Positions 34,637 through 42,319 are shown, counted from the stretch's first letter. The stretch is DNA of 64,000 nucleotides from Pseudomonadota bacterium (GCA_020161775.1 JAIUOW010000021.1:33576-97575), one strand, 5' to 3'. Notes: generated by a model from the sequence alone, not told the origin. Numbers and translations: made by a program.

Positions 34637-35529
34637 CTCCCCCCCGAAGCGCTTTGCGCTTCCCCCTCGAGGGGGCGGCGCCTGCGGCCTGGCGGAGCCA
34701 GTTCCGCGGCGCCCTGGAATCGGGCTCGGCCAACGAGCCTGCCGATGACACGGCCCGCGCCCGTTACCGGGCCGTTTTCATATCCGACCTGCACCTGGGC
34801 ACGCCGGGCTGCCAGGCGGCGGCGCTGCTGGACTTCCTGAAGGCCCACCCCAGCCAGTACCTGTATTTGGTGGGTGACATCGTGGATGGCTGGCAGCTGC
34901 GCCGCCGCTGGTACTGGCCGCAGGCCCACAACGACGTGGTGCAAAAGCTGCTGCGCGCCGCGCGCAAGGGCTGCCGCGTGATCTATGTGCCGGGCAACCA
35001 CGACGAATTCGCGCGCGAGTTCATCGGCCACCAGTTTGGCGGCATCGAGGTCGCTGAAGAGGCGGTGCACCGCACCGCTGACGGCCGCGCGCTGTGGGTC
35101 ATTCACGGCGACTATTTCGACGGCGTGATCCAGTGCGCCAAATGGCTGGCCTATGTAGGCGACAACCTGTACGAGTTCACCCTCAAGCTCAACCGCCACC
35201 TGAACCACCTGCGCGGGCGCCTGGGCCTGCCGTACTGGTCGCTGTCGGCGTACCTCAAGCACAAGGTCAAGAAGGCATTGAACTACGTGACCGATTTTGA
35301 AGTGGCCGTGGCGGCCGAGGCGCACAAGCGCGGGCACGACGGCGTGGTCTGCGGGCACATCCACCGCGCCGAGATGCGCGAAATCAACGGCACGCTGTAT
35401 TGCAACGACGGCGACTGGGTGGAAAGCCGCACCGCGCTGGTGGAGCACTTTGACGGCCGGCTGGAGCTGGTGCACTGGGTGCCCGTGCGGCAGGCGCAGC
35501 GCGCTGGCGCGCAGGCGGTGGCGCCATGA
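34633..35529 (+). CDS. Calcineurin-type metallophosphoesterase, PlcP-like / LpxH-like
   Basis: 298 aa. Dinuclear metal motifs: SDLHLG (Asp52, His54), VGDIVDGWQ (Asp82), PGNHDE (Asn122, His123), HGD (His158) and GHIHRAE (241-244). The family includes LpxH-type UDP-diacylglucosamine hydrolases and the rhizobial phospholipase C PlcP, which strips phosphate head groups from membrane lipids during phosphate starvation. Between OlsB and a glycosyltransferase behind Pho boxes, the PlcP role fits better than lipid A synthesis. The first 30 or so residues (TPPRSALRFPLEGAAPAAW) are translated from a dispersed repeat and probably not conserved; no later ATG precedes the catalytic core. Confidence 0.72.
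   Translation: MTPPRSALRFPLEGAAPAAWRSQFRGALESGSANEPADDTARARYRAVFISDLHLGTPGCQAAALLDFLKAHPSQYLYLVGDIVDGWQLRRRWYWPQAHNDVVQKLLRAARKGCRVIYVPGNHDEFAREFIGHQFGGIEVAEEAVHRTADGRALWVIHGDYFDGVIQCAKWLAYVGDNLYEFTLKLNRHLNHLRGRLGLPYWSLSAYLKHKVKKALNYVTDFEVAVAAEAHKRGHDGVVCGHIHRAEMREINGTLYCNDGDWVESRTALVEHFDGRLELVHWVPVRQAQRAGAQAVAP
34638..34700. repeat. Dispersed palindromic repeat embedded in the start of a coding gene
   Basis: Back-to-back palindromes: GAAGCGC / GCGCTTC (34646-34652, 34656-34662), then CCCCCTCGAGGGGG (34662-34675), then a GGCGGCGCC...GGCGG segment. I recognise this pattern as an abundant intergenic repeat of Comamonadaceae. Here it falls just after the start codon of the metallophosphoesterase gene and is read in frame. 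Only one copy is evident in the window. Confidence 0.6.
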
Positions 35530-36623
35530 AGATCGCCCTGGTCACCGACGCCTGGCAGCCCCAGGTCAATGGCGTGGTCACCACGCTGGTGGAACTGGTG
35601 CGCGAACTGGGCGCCGCGGGACACGAGGTGCATGTGATCCACCCCGGCCAGTTCCGCACGCGCCCTTGTCCGGGCTACGCCGGCATCGACCTGGCCGTGC
35701 GGCCGGGCCGCCAGATGGCCCGGCAGCTAGACGCTTTGCAGCCGCAGGCCGTGCACATTGCCACCGAAGGCCCGCTGGGCTGGGCGGCGCGCGCGCATTG
35801 CCGCCGGCGCGGCTGGCGCTTCACCACCGCCTTTCACACCAAGTTCCCCGAGATATTGCACGCCGCGCTGAAAGTACCGCTGAGCTGGGGCTATGCGCTG
35901 TTCCGGCACTTTCACAAGCCGTCAGCCGGCGTCATGGTGCCCACCCAGGGCGTGCTGCGCATGTTGCAGGCCCGCGGTTTTCGCAACCTGCGCGGCTGGA
36001 CGCACGGCGTGGACACCACGCTGTTCCAGATGCAGCCCCAGCCGCAGGTGTACGAGCCCATGGGCCTGCTGCCACGCCCGGTGGCGCTGTTCGTGGGCCG
36101 GGTTTCGTATGAAAAGAACATCGAGGCCTTCCTGCAGCTGGACTTCCCCGGCACCAAGGTGGTGTGCGGCGTGGGCCCATTGGAAGCCCAACTGCGCCAG
36201 CGCTTTCCCGGCGTGCGCTGGCTGGGCCTGCTGCCGCGCGAGGAACTGGCGCGGGTGTATGCGGCGGCCGACCTGTTCGTCTTTCCCAGCCGCTCGGAAA
36301 CCTTCGGCCTGGTGATGCTGGAGGCCATGGCCAGCGGCACGCCCGTGGCGGCTTACCCCGTGGACGGGCCGCTGGAGGTGCTGGGCCAGCCCGCCTGCCA
36401 GGGCGGCGCGCTGCATGAAGACCTGCAACAGGCCTGCTTTGCCACGCTGGCCGTGCCACGGCACGAGGCACGGGCCCGCGCGCTGCAATTCAGCTGGGCC
36501 GAAGCCACCCGCCTGTTCACCAGCCACCTGGTGCCGGTGTCACAGGCCTGTCATGAAGCGGCGGAACACTGTCATGAATCCGTCATTGCGCTGACATCTT
36601 CTTCATCCTCCACACGTTCCTGA
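35526..36623 (+). CDS. GT4-type glycosyltransferase, possible diacylglycerol glucosyl/glucuronosyltransferase
   Basis: 365-aa GT-B protein. The N-terminal KIALVTDAWQPQVNGVVTTLVELVREL is typical of GT4 enzymes acting on lipid acceptors. The C-terminal donor site shows VGRVSYEKNIEAFLQLD and PSRSETFGLVMLEAMASGTPVAAY. The start overlaps the metallophosphoesterase stop (ATGA). With PlcP-like and OlsB-like partners it may glycosylate diacylglycerol to a phosphorus-free glycolipid, as Agt does in rhizobia. The last 30 codons (SQACHEAAEHCHESVIALTSS) are encoded by the Pho boxes for ppk, so the C-terminal tail is shaped by regulatory DNA. Donor sugar unknown. Confidence 0.72.
   Translation: MKIALVTDAWQPQVNGVVTTLVELVRELGAAGHEVHVIHPGQFRTRPCPGYAGIDLAVRPGRQMARQLDALQPQAVHIATEGPLGWAARAHCRRRGWRFTTAFHTKFPEILHAALKVPLSWGYALFRHFHKPSAGVMVPTQGVLRMLQARGFRNLRGWTHGVDTTLFQMQPQPQVYEPMGLLPRPVALFVGRVSYEKNIEAFLQLDFPGTKVVCGVGPLEAQLRQRFPGVRWLGLLPREELARVYAAADLFVFPSRSETFGLVMLEAMASGTPVAAYPVDGPLEVLGQPACQGGALHEDLQQACFATLAVPRHEARARALQFSWAEATRLFTSHLVPVSQACHEAAEHCHESVIALTSSSSSTRS
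36537..36597 (+). promoter_or_regulatory. Pho boxes for ppk, inside the 3' end of the glycosyltransferase gene
   Basis: Half-sites GTGTCAC (36537) and CTGTCAT (36548) are 11 bp apart. A second cluster CTGTCAT (36569), CCGTCAT (36580), CTGACAT (36591) also repeats at 11 bp. The last half-site ends 37 bp before the ppk ATG. This is one of the best PhoB-type arrays in the window, with full CTGTCAT halves. Confidence 0.72.
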
Positions 36624-36634
36624 TCGCGTTCCTG

Positions 36635-38701
36635 ATGCCCGATACCTCCAGCGTCCCTTTTCTAGACCGCGATCACAGCATCCTGGCGTTCAACGAGCGC
36701 GTGCTCGACTGGGCGCGGCGCCCCGACGTGCCGCTGCTGGAGCGTTTGCGCTACCTGTGCATCGTGTCGTCCAACCTGGATGAATTTTTCGAGGTGCGTA
36801 CCGCCCCCCACCTGACGGCCATGCAGGCCGGCGACCACAAGGGCCTGTACACCGTGCAGACCTTCGAGGCGCTGGCCGCCGCGGCGCACGACCTGGTGGC
36901 GCGCCAGTACGCGCTGTACAACGACGAGCTGATGCCCACCTTCAAGAAGCACGGCATTGAAATCATCTCGCACGGCGACCGCAACCCGGCCCACCGCAAA
37001 TGGGTGGATGAATACTTTGAGCGCGAAGTGCGCCCGCTGCTGATCCCGGTGGGGCTGGACCCGGCCCACCCGTTCCCGCAAGTGGCCAACAAGTCGCTGA
37101 ACTTCATCGTGCACCTGGGTGGCAAGGACGCCTTCGGACGGCAGAACGAGATCGCCATCGTCAAGGTGCCGCGCGTGCTGCCGCGCCTCATCCGCATGCC
37201 TGACAAGGTGGCGGGCAGGAAGACGCTGTTCGTGTCGCTGTCCAGCGTGATCCGCGCCCACCTGCACAACCTGTTTCCGGGGCGCGACGTGGGGCAGTTC
37301 TCGCAGTTCCGCGTCACGCGCCATTCGGACCTGGCGGTGGATGAGGACGACGTGCAGAACCTGCGCACCGCGCTGCGCCAGGGGCTGCAGCACCGCCACT
37401 ACGGCCAGGCCGTGCGGCTGGAAGTGTCGGCGGGCTGCTCGGAATTCCTGGCGGGCTTCCTGCTCAAGCAGTTCAATCTGCCCGAGGCCGCGCTGTACCG
37501 CGTGCACGGCCCTGTGAACCTGGTGCGCCTGACGCAACTGGTGGACCTGGTGGACGAGCAGCCGCTGCGCTTTCCGCCCTACAAGGCCACGTACCCCACG
37601 GCGCTGGTGCCGGGGCAGAGCTTCTTTGAGCGCCTGAAGCAGGGCGACGTGCTGATCCACCAGCCCTATGAAAGCTTTGATGGCGTGCTGGCTTTTCTGC
37701 GCGAGGCGGTGAACGACCCGCAGGTGCTGGCCATCCGGCAGACCATCTACCGCACCGGCTCCGACAGCGCGCTGATGGAGCTGCTGCGCGAGGCCGTGCG
37801 CCGCGGCAAGGAAGTCACGGCCGTGGTGGAACTCAAGGCCCGCTTTGACGAAGAAGCCAACATCAACTGGGCTGAATCGCTGGAATCGGTGGGCGCGCAA
37901 GTGGTGTATGGCGTGGTGGGCCTGAAGACCCACGCCAAGATGCTGCTGGTGACGCGCCGCGAGGGCAAGGCCATGCGCCGCTACGGCCACCTGTCCACCG
38001 GCAACTACAACCCGCGCACCGCGCGCCTGTACACCGACCTGAGCTACCTGACGGCCGACGCGCAGCTGACGGCCGACATGGACGCGCTGTTCGTGCACCT
38101 GGCCAGCCAGAGCAGGCTGCCCCGGCTGCACAAGCTGTGGCTTGCGCCGTTTTACCTGCACCGCCGCCTGATCGAGAAAATCGACGCGATTGCCGAAGCG
38201 GCGGCCCAGGGCAAGCCCGGGCGCATCGTCGCCAAGATGAACGCGCTGACCGACGAGGCGCTGATGCTGGCGCTGGTGCGCGCAGGGCAGCAGGGCGTGA
38301 AGGTGGACCTGATCGTGCGCGGCGCATGCATGCTGCCCGCGCAGGTGCCGGGCGTGACGGACAACATCCGCGTTCGCTCCATCATCGGTCGCTTCCTGGA
38401 GCATTCGCGGGTGTTCTATTTCAGTAGCGGGCAGGAAGAAGACCTGTACCTGGCCAGCGCCGACTGGATGAACCGCAACATGCTGCGCCGCATCGAACTG
38501 GCCTGGCCCGTGACCGACCCGGGCTTGCGCCAGCGCATCATTGACGAATGCCTGGTGGCCGGCCTGCATGACGGCCGCGACGCCTGGGACCTGGGCCCGG
38601 ATGGTGCCTACCGCCGGGTGGACACCACCCAGCCGGGCCATGGTTCGCAAGCGGCCCTGATGGCGCGCTACGCCGCGCGCGAGCGCGGCCAGGACGCATG
38701 A
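36635..38701 (+). CDS. ppk: Polyphosphate kinase 1
   Basis: Reversibly polymerises the ATP gamma-phosphate into polyphosphate. 688 aa. N-terminal domain FLDRDHSILAFNERVLDWA and SSNLDEFFEVR; the catalytic part includes LKTHAKMLLVTRR, with the His equivalent to the E. coli autophosphorylated His435, and YGHLSTGNYNPRTARLYTD. The start at 36635 follows Pho boxes. The stop overlaps the sixA start, so ppk-sixA are coupled. Confidence 0.97.
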   Translation: MPDTSSVPFLDRDHSILAFNERVLDWARRPDVPLLERLRYLCIVSSNLDEFFEVRTAPHLTAMQAGDHKGLYTVQTFEALAAAAHDLVARQYALYNDELMPTFKKHGIEIISHGDRNPAHRKWVDEYFEREVRPLLIPVGLDPAHPFPQVANKSLNFIVHLGGKDAFGRQNEIAIVKVPRVLPRLIRMPDKVAGRKTLFVSLSSVIRAHLHNLFPGRDVGQFSQFRVTRHSDLAVDEDDVQNLRTALRQGLQHRHYGQAVRLEVSAGCSEFLAGFLLKQFNLPEAALYRVHGPVNLVRLTQLVDLVDEQPLRFPPYKATYPTALVPGQSFFERLKQGDVLIHQPYESFDGVLAFLREAVNDPQVLAIRQTIYRTGSDSALMELLREAVRRGKEVTAVVELKARFDEEANINWAESLESVGAQVVYGVVGLKTHAKMLLVTRREGKAMRRYGHLSTGNYNPRTARLYTDLSYLTADAQLTADMDALFVHLASQSRLPRLHKLWLAPFYLHRRLIEKIDAIAEAAAQGKPGRIVAKMNALTDEALMLALVRAGQQGVKVDLIVRGACMLPAQVPGVTDNIRVRSIIGRFLEHSRVFYFSSGQEEDLYLASADWMNRNMLRRIELAWPVTDPGLRQRIIDECLVAGLHDGRDAWDLGPDGAYRRVDTTQPGHGSQAALMARYAARERGQDA

Positions 38702-39165
38702 TCATGGACCTGATTTTGTGGCGCCACGCCGAGGCAGAAGACTGGGTGGAGGGCTGCGATGACCTGGAGCGCTCGCTGACGCCGCGCGGTGAAAAGCAGG
38801 CCGCCCGCATGGCGGGCTGGCTGGACCGCCAGCTGCCCGAGGCCACGCGCATCCTGTGCAGCCCCGCACGCCGCTGCGAACAGACCGCGCTGGCGCTGGG
38901 CCGCAAATACAAGATCAGGCCCGAGCTGGCACCCGATGGCACACCCGAACAGCTGCTGGAGGCGGCGCTGTGGCCCGCGTCCCGCGTGCCGGTGGTGATC
39001 GTCGGCCACCAGCCCACGCTGGGCGCGACGGTGGCGCAGCTGCTGGCCATGCGGCACGGCAGTTGCCCGGTACGCAAGGGCGCGGTCTGGTGGATCCGCA
39101 ACCGTGAGCGCGACGGCCACGCCCAGACCATGGTCGTGACGGTGCAGTCGCCCGATTCTCTTTGA
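38698..39165 (+). CDS. sixA: Phosphohistidine phosphatase SixA
   Basis: 155-aa histidine-phosphatase-superfamily protein. SixA removes phosphate from phosphohistidine in His-containing phosphotransfer proteins. The catalytic RH motif is LWRHAEAED (His10), followed by SPARRCEQTALALG and the second histidine in VIVGHQPTLG. The first ATG (38698) overlaps the ppk stop; a second in-frame ATG is at 38704. Coupling to ppk suggests a phosphate-linked role, but the target is unknown. Confidence 0.88.
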   Translation: MIMDLILWRHAEAEDWVEGCDDLERSLTPRGEKQAARMAGWLDRQLPEATRILCSPARRCEQTALALGRKYKIRPELAPDGTPEQLLEAALWPASRVPVVIVGHQPTLGATVAQLLAMRHGSCPVRKGAVWWIRNRERDGHAQTMVVTVQSPDSL

Positions 39166-39216
39166 CCTGTCACCCCGACTTGCTCTTTGATCTGTCACCC
39201 CGGACCTGATCCGGGG
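39158..39216. repeat. Tandem 20-bp direct repeats and a REP-like palindrome
   Basis: Two 20-bp copies, at 39158-39177 and 39183-39202, differ at one base and share CTGTCACCCCG. The first covers the sixA stop. The second runs into a palindrome, CCCCGGA (39198-39204) / TCCGGGG (39210-39216), whose core recurs in the element at 55786-55804 with one loop change. It lies between two convergent genes and may help end transcription, though there is no T-run. Confidence 0.65.
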
Positions 39217-39225
39217 TCCACACTT

Positions 39226-39615
39226 TCAATCCGCCTTGCCCGGCCGTCCGGTCTTGATCGCCGGCACGGCCGCCATGGCCGACTGGAAAGCCACATCAGA
39301 CATCTGCGCCAGTGCCTTGATGCCGGCGCGCAGCACCTCGCTTTTCTTGGCGGGCGCGCCCAGCTTGGCGGCGCGTTGCTTCAGCTCGTCCAGCACGGCG
39401 TATTCCGTCTTCGGAATGGTGAAGCTGTCACGCACCAGTTTGGGCTTCTTGGGTTTGTCGGCCTTGGCCGCAGGAGATTTGGCTGCCACGGACGGGGCCA
39501 CCAGCGCTTTTGCCGCTGGCTTGGACGGCGTCTTCACAGCTGCGTTGGAGGTGGCCCGGGGGGTGGCTCTGGCAGAGGGGGTCTTGGCCGCAGCGGCCCT
39601 TTTTGCAGTTGCCAT
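39226..39615 (-). CDS. Basic Lys/Ala/Pro-rich protein with ribbon-helix-helix-like C-terminal segment
   Basis: 129 aa. Residues 1-55 are a disordered, histone H1-like tail of Ala, Lys, Pro and Ser (AAAAKTPSARATPRATSNAA), followed by KPKKPK. Residues about 60-105 (RDSFTIPKTEYAVLDELKQR and SEVLRAGIKAL) have the strand-helix-helix pattern of ribbon-helix-helix DNA-binding proteins. A near-perfect 27-bp palindrome sits 23 bp upstream of its start, so autoregulation is plausible. No specific family name can be given; the DNA-binding role is inference. Confidence 0.65.
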   Translation of the reverse strand: MATAKRAAAAKTPSARATPRATSNAAVKTPSKPAAKALVAPSVAAKSPAAKADKPKKPKLVRDSFTIPKTEYAVLDELKQRAAKLGAPAKKSEVLRAGIKALAQMSDVAFQSAMAAVPAIKTGRPGKAD

Positions 39616-39637
39616 AGGAATGCACTTTCTTTGATTT

Positions 39638-39664
39638 AAACGGTATAAACAGTTTATATCGTTT
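39638..39664. promoter_or_regulatory. 27-bp palindromic operator candidate
   Basis: AAACGGTATAAAC (39638-39650) and GTTTATATCGTTT (39652-39664) are inverted copies matching at 12 of 13 positions about a single central base. It is AT-rich in a GC-rich genome, contains a TATAAA usable as the minus-strand -10, and lies 23 bp upstream of the ribbon-helix-helix-like gene. The nucleotidyltransferase gene starts 76 bp away on the other strand. Confidence 0.6.
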
Positions 39665-39739
39665 CATGCTCCGCAGCAATCGGCACCGTTGCCCCACTTA
39701 CAATGACCAATCGCAGGCAAACACCCCCAGAGAAGCGTC

Positions 39740-40030
39740 ATGTTGTTGAACGATATTCACGCCCGCAGATCGGCCATCGCCGACTTGGGCAGCCAATACG
39801 GCGCCCGGCATATACGGGTGTTTGGTTCCGTGGCCAGAGGTGAAGAACGACCGGACAGCGACGTCGATATCCTGGTGGAATTCGACCGGGGCTACGACTT
39901 GTTCGCGCAGCGTTTGCCTTTGACCCGCCAACTTGCAGAGTTACTTGGGCGGCCGGTTGATCTGGTGCCAGAGCATGAGCTCAACCTGCACCTGCGGGAT
40001 CGAATCCTGAAAGAAGCCGTCGAGCTGTGA
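39740..40030 (+). CDS. MNT-type minimal nucleotidyltransferase
   Basis: 96 aa. The polymerase-beta-fold motif GSVARG...DSDVDILVEF provides the GS...DxD catalytic pattern. Such proteins (MntA-like) are usually paired with HEPN proteins as toxin-antitoxin systems, where the MNT member adenylylates the HEPN toxin. Here the following ORF overlaps its stop by 4 bp (GTGA) but is too short for a normal HEPN protein. A GAGAAG site precedes the ATG. Confidence 0.85.
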   Translation: MLLNDIHARRSAIADLGSQYGARHIRVFGSVARGEERPDSDVDILVEFDRGYDLFAQRLPLTRQLAELLGRPVDLVPEHELNLHLRDRILKEAVEL

Positions 40031-40185
40031 GCGCGGGCTCTCATATGTCCAAGAGCTGGCAACCTCACGCCCGCCATATTCTTGATGGTCAGATTGATGC
40101 ACAAACAGTGGCCAACGTGATCGAGCGGTATCTGGGCGAACTGGAAGCCAGTGTGAGGGCTATGTTGGACCAGGACGCTGGCTGA
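40027..40185 (+). CDS. Small ORF coupled to the MNT gene, possibly a shortened HEPN partner
   Basis: 52 aa from GTG 40027 (overlapping the MNT stop) or 46 aa from ATG 40045. It reads MSKSWQPHARHILDGQIDAQ, then TVANVIERYLGELEASVRAM, and is helical. The opening W-x-P-H-x-x-x-IL pattern recalls the first helix of DUF86/HEPN proteins, but the Rx4-6H RNase motif is missing. It could be a degenerate partner or a distinct small protein. Sequence gives no firm family. Confidence 0.45.
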   Translation: MSAGSHMSKSWQPHARHILDGQIDAQTVANVIERYLGELEASVRAMLDQDAG

Positions 40186-40211
40186 ACGATTGGCTCTGCG
40201 TCCGCAAGTTT

Positions 40212-40757
40212 TCAGTTTGCCCCGTCGCGGGCTTGATCTGCCTCGGGTGGCAGCAGCATGGCAATGCGCTCGCTGATGGAGTCCGCGCGCTCGGGCCCCG
40301 CAGCCTTTTCAATCTCGGCCAGCATGTCGCGCCCGGCGGCCAGCATGGATTCGCGGTCCTTGGCGTTGCGCAGCGCTTCGCGGAACTGCTCCGCCAGGGC
40401 GGGGTCCCGCCGCGCGAACATGCGCTCGCAGATGTCAAACAGGAACATGCGCGTGGTGGCCAGCGACCGCTTGCCTTCAAACGGGTCAGCCGCCGCTGGT
40501 GCGGGCATCGCCGGTGGGGTGGGGGGCGGAGGTGGCGATACAACGGCGGGCGCCGCGGCACGCGCCGCCGTCTGCAGATAACCCCGGCGCACCAGGTCCA
40601 GCGCGATGGGCTCGGCCTGGCCACCCATCACGGCATTGATGTCCAGCAGCGACTTGTTGCCGTCGGCCATCAGCAGCAGGCTGCGCTCGCGCAGACCCAG
40701 GGTGCGCATGCCGGGGCGCAGTTCGTCGCGGGCCTTGTCGGTTCGTTGCAGCAGCAT
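40212..40757 (-). CDS. Conserved-looking hypothetical protein with proline-rich linker
   Basis: 181 aa, no signal peptide. An N-terminal helical module (about 1-65: DELRPGMRTLGLRERSLLLM and SLLDINAVMGGQAEPIALDL, ending RRGYLQ) resembles a winged-helix-like fold. A proline-rich linker (VVSPPPPPTPPAMPAPAA) follows, then a helical C-terminal part (about 105-170). The start at 40757 has a strong AGGAGG site; the frame upstream to 40919 lies partly in ppx. It follows ppx by 71 bp on the same strand. Function unknown. Confidence 0.7.
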   Translation of the reverse strand: MLLQRTDKARDELRPGMRTLGLRERSLLLMADGNKSLLDINAVMGGQAEPIALDLVRRGYLQTAARAAAPAVVSPPPPPTPPAMPAPAAADPFEGKRSLATTRMFLFDICERMFARRDPALAEQFREALRNAKDRESMLAAGRDMLAEIEKAAGPERADSISERIAMLLPPEADQARDGAN

Positions 40758-40828
40758 GGCGTCCTCCTTGCGTTGATGCAGGGAGTACACCGCGCGACGA
40801 TGACAGTGATATGAAGTTGGCGACGGGG

Positions 40829-42319
40829 TCAGGCCAACGCCAACGTCCACGGCGTTTTCTGCCACGCCACCATTTCCTCGCGCAGCAGATGCGCTGACTG
40901 CGGGTAGGCTGTGGCCCAATCACCGCGCGGGGCCAGCGTCACGCGGTGTGCGTCGTCATCGCTTTGAATGGCCAGGCCCTTGAGATCCGGGTCGCGCCGC
41001 GCGTGGCACAGGATCACGGCCAGGCGCAGCGCCATCAGCTGGTGGACAAACGACACGTCCTCGAAGTCTGCTTCCAGCTTGCGCAGCTTGCCCCGATGAC
41101 CCAGCACCAGCAGACTGAGCCGGTGCAACTCGGGCAGCGCAAAGCCGGGTGCGTCGGCGTTGTCCAGGATGTAGGCGCCATGCTTGTGGTAGTCGCTGTG
41201 CGATATGAGGCTGCCGATCTCGTGCAACTGCGCGGCCCACAGCAGCTTGCGCTGCGCGCGTTCCAGCTCTGCAGGCGTATCGCCCGCACGCAGGCCGCGC
41301 AGCAGGCTGGTGGCCACCTTGCCCACGCGCTGGGCCTGCGCCGCGTCCACGTCGAATTTGGTGGCCAGGCGCTGCACGGTGGAGGAGCGGATGTCGGTGC
41401 TGCCCTGTTCCCGGTCCAGCATGTCGTACAGAACGCCATGGCGCAGCGCGCCCTGCGCCGCCTGCATCTCCTCGATACCCAGCAGGTCAAACACCGCGCG
41501 CAACACGCTCAGGCCACCGCCGATGACGGCGCGGCGGTCTTCCTTCAGGCCGTCCAGCCGTATGCGGTCGGCGCTGCGGGCCGCCAGCAGGCGGTCCAGC
41601 AGCCAGTCCAGGCCGTCGCGCGTGACCGTCTGCGCTGGCCAGCCCGCGGCGGTCAGCACGTCGCCCACGGCGCCGATGGTGCCCGACGAACCGTACGCCA
41701 CGTCCCAGGTGTCGCGGCCGTAGGCATTGAGCGCCTCGTCCAGCACGGCCTTGGCGGCGATCTCGGCCATCTGCAACGACTGGGGGGTGAACTGCCCGTC
41801 CGGGAAGTACTTCATCGACCAGGCCACGCTGCCCACGCGAAAGCTTTCCATCACGCGGGCGTCCAGGCCCTGGCCCAGGATCAGCTCCGTGGAGCGGCCG
41901 CCGATGTCCACCACCAGGCGGCGTTCGCCGCTTTGGGGCAGCAGGTGGGCCACGCCCTGGTAAATCAGGCGGGCTTCTTCGCGGCCCGAAATCACGTCGA
42001 TGGGAAAGCCCAGCACGCGGCTGGCCTGAGCCAGGAACTCGTCGCGGTTGCGCGCCTCGCGCAGGGTTTGCGTGGCCACGGCGCGCACCTGGCTGCGCTT
42101 GAAGCCGGCCAGCCGCTCGCCAAAGCGTGCCAGGCAGTCCCAGCCGCGCTGCATGGCCTCGGGCGTGAGGTTGCGCTCGGCGTCCAGGCCATTGCCCTGG
42201 CGCACGGTTTCCTTCAGGTATTCGGTGCGGTGGATCTGGCCGTGATCGAGCTGGCCGATCTCAAGGCGAAAGCTGTTGGAGCCGAGGTCGACGGCGGCAA
42301 GGCGGGTACCGTTTTGCAT
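40829..42319 (-). CDS. ppx: Exopolyphosphatase / Ppx-GppA phosphatase
   Basis: Degrades polyphosphate from the ends, opposing Ppk; GppA-like pppGpp hydrolysis is the alternative in this family. 496 aa. The actin-like N-terminal half starts LAAVDLGSNSFRLEIGQL, has VDIGGRSTELILG for the second phosphate loop and GSVAWSMKYF, and a C-terminal HD-like helical domain contains LHEIGSLISHSDYHKHGAYI. Start at 42319 (MQNGTRLAAV); upstream residues in the frame are not conserved-looking. It may be the third gene of a fasciclin-binding protein-ppx unit. Confidence 0.93.
   Translation of the reverse strand: MQNGTRLAAVDLGSNSFRLEIGQLDHGQIHRTEYLKETVRQGNGLDAERNLTPEAMQRGWDCLARFGERLAGFKRSQVRAVATQTLREARNRDEFLAQASRVLGFPIDVISGREEARLIYQGVAHLLPQSGERRLVVDIGGRSTELILGQGLDARVMESFRVGSVAWSMKYFPDGQFTPQSLQMAEIAAKAVLDEALNAYGRDTWDVAYGSSGTIGAVGDVLTAAGWPAQTVTRDGLDWLLDRLLAARSADRIRLDGLKEDRRAVIGGGLSVLRAVFDLLGIEEMQAAQGALRHGVLYDMLDREQGSTDIRSSTVQRLATKFDVDAAQAQRVGKVATSLLRGLRAGDTPAELERAQRKLLWAAQLHEIGSLISHSDYHKHGAYILDNADAPGFALPELHRLSLLVLGHRGKLRKLEADFEDVSFVHQLMALRLAVILCHARRDPDLKGLAIQSDDDAHRVTLAPRGDWATAYPQSAHLLREEMVAWQKTPWTLALA

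Noticed and set aside
39167-39202. Two CTGTCAC motifs after sixA as a possible Pho box
   Set aside because: They are 25 bp apart, not 11 or 22, and belong to a 20-bp direct repeat between convergent genes with no downstream gene to activate.
40770-40810. CTGTCAT-like motif on the minus strand before the hypothetical gene at 40757
   Set aside because: Only one good half-site; the neighbour at 11 bp matches at 4 of 7, too weak to call.
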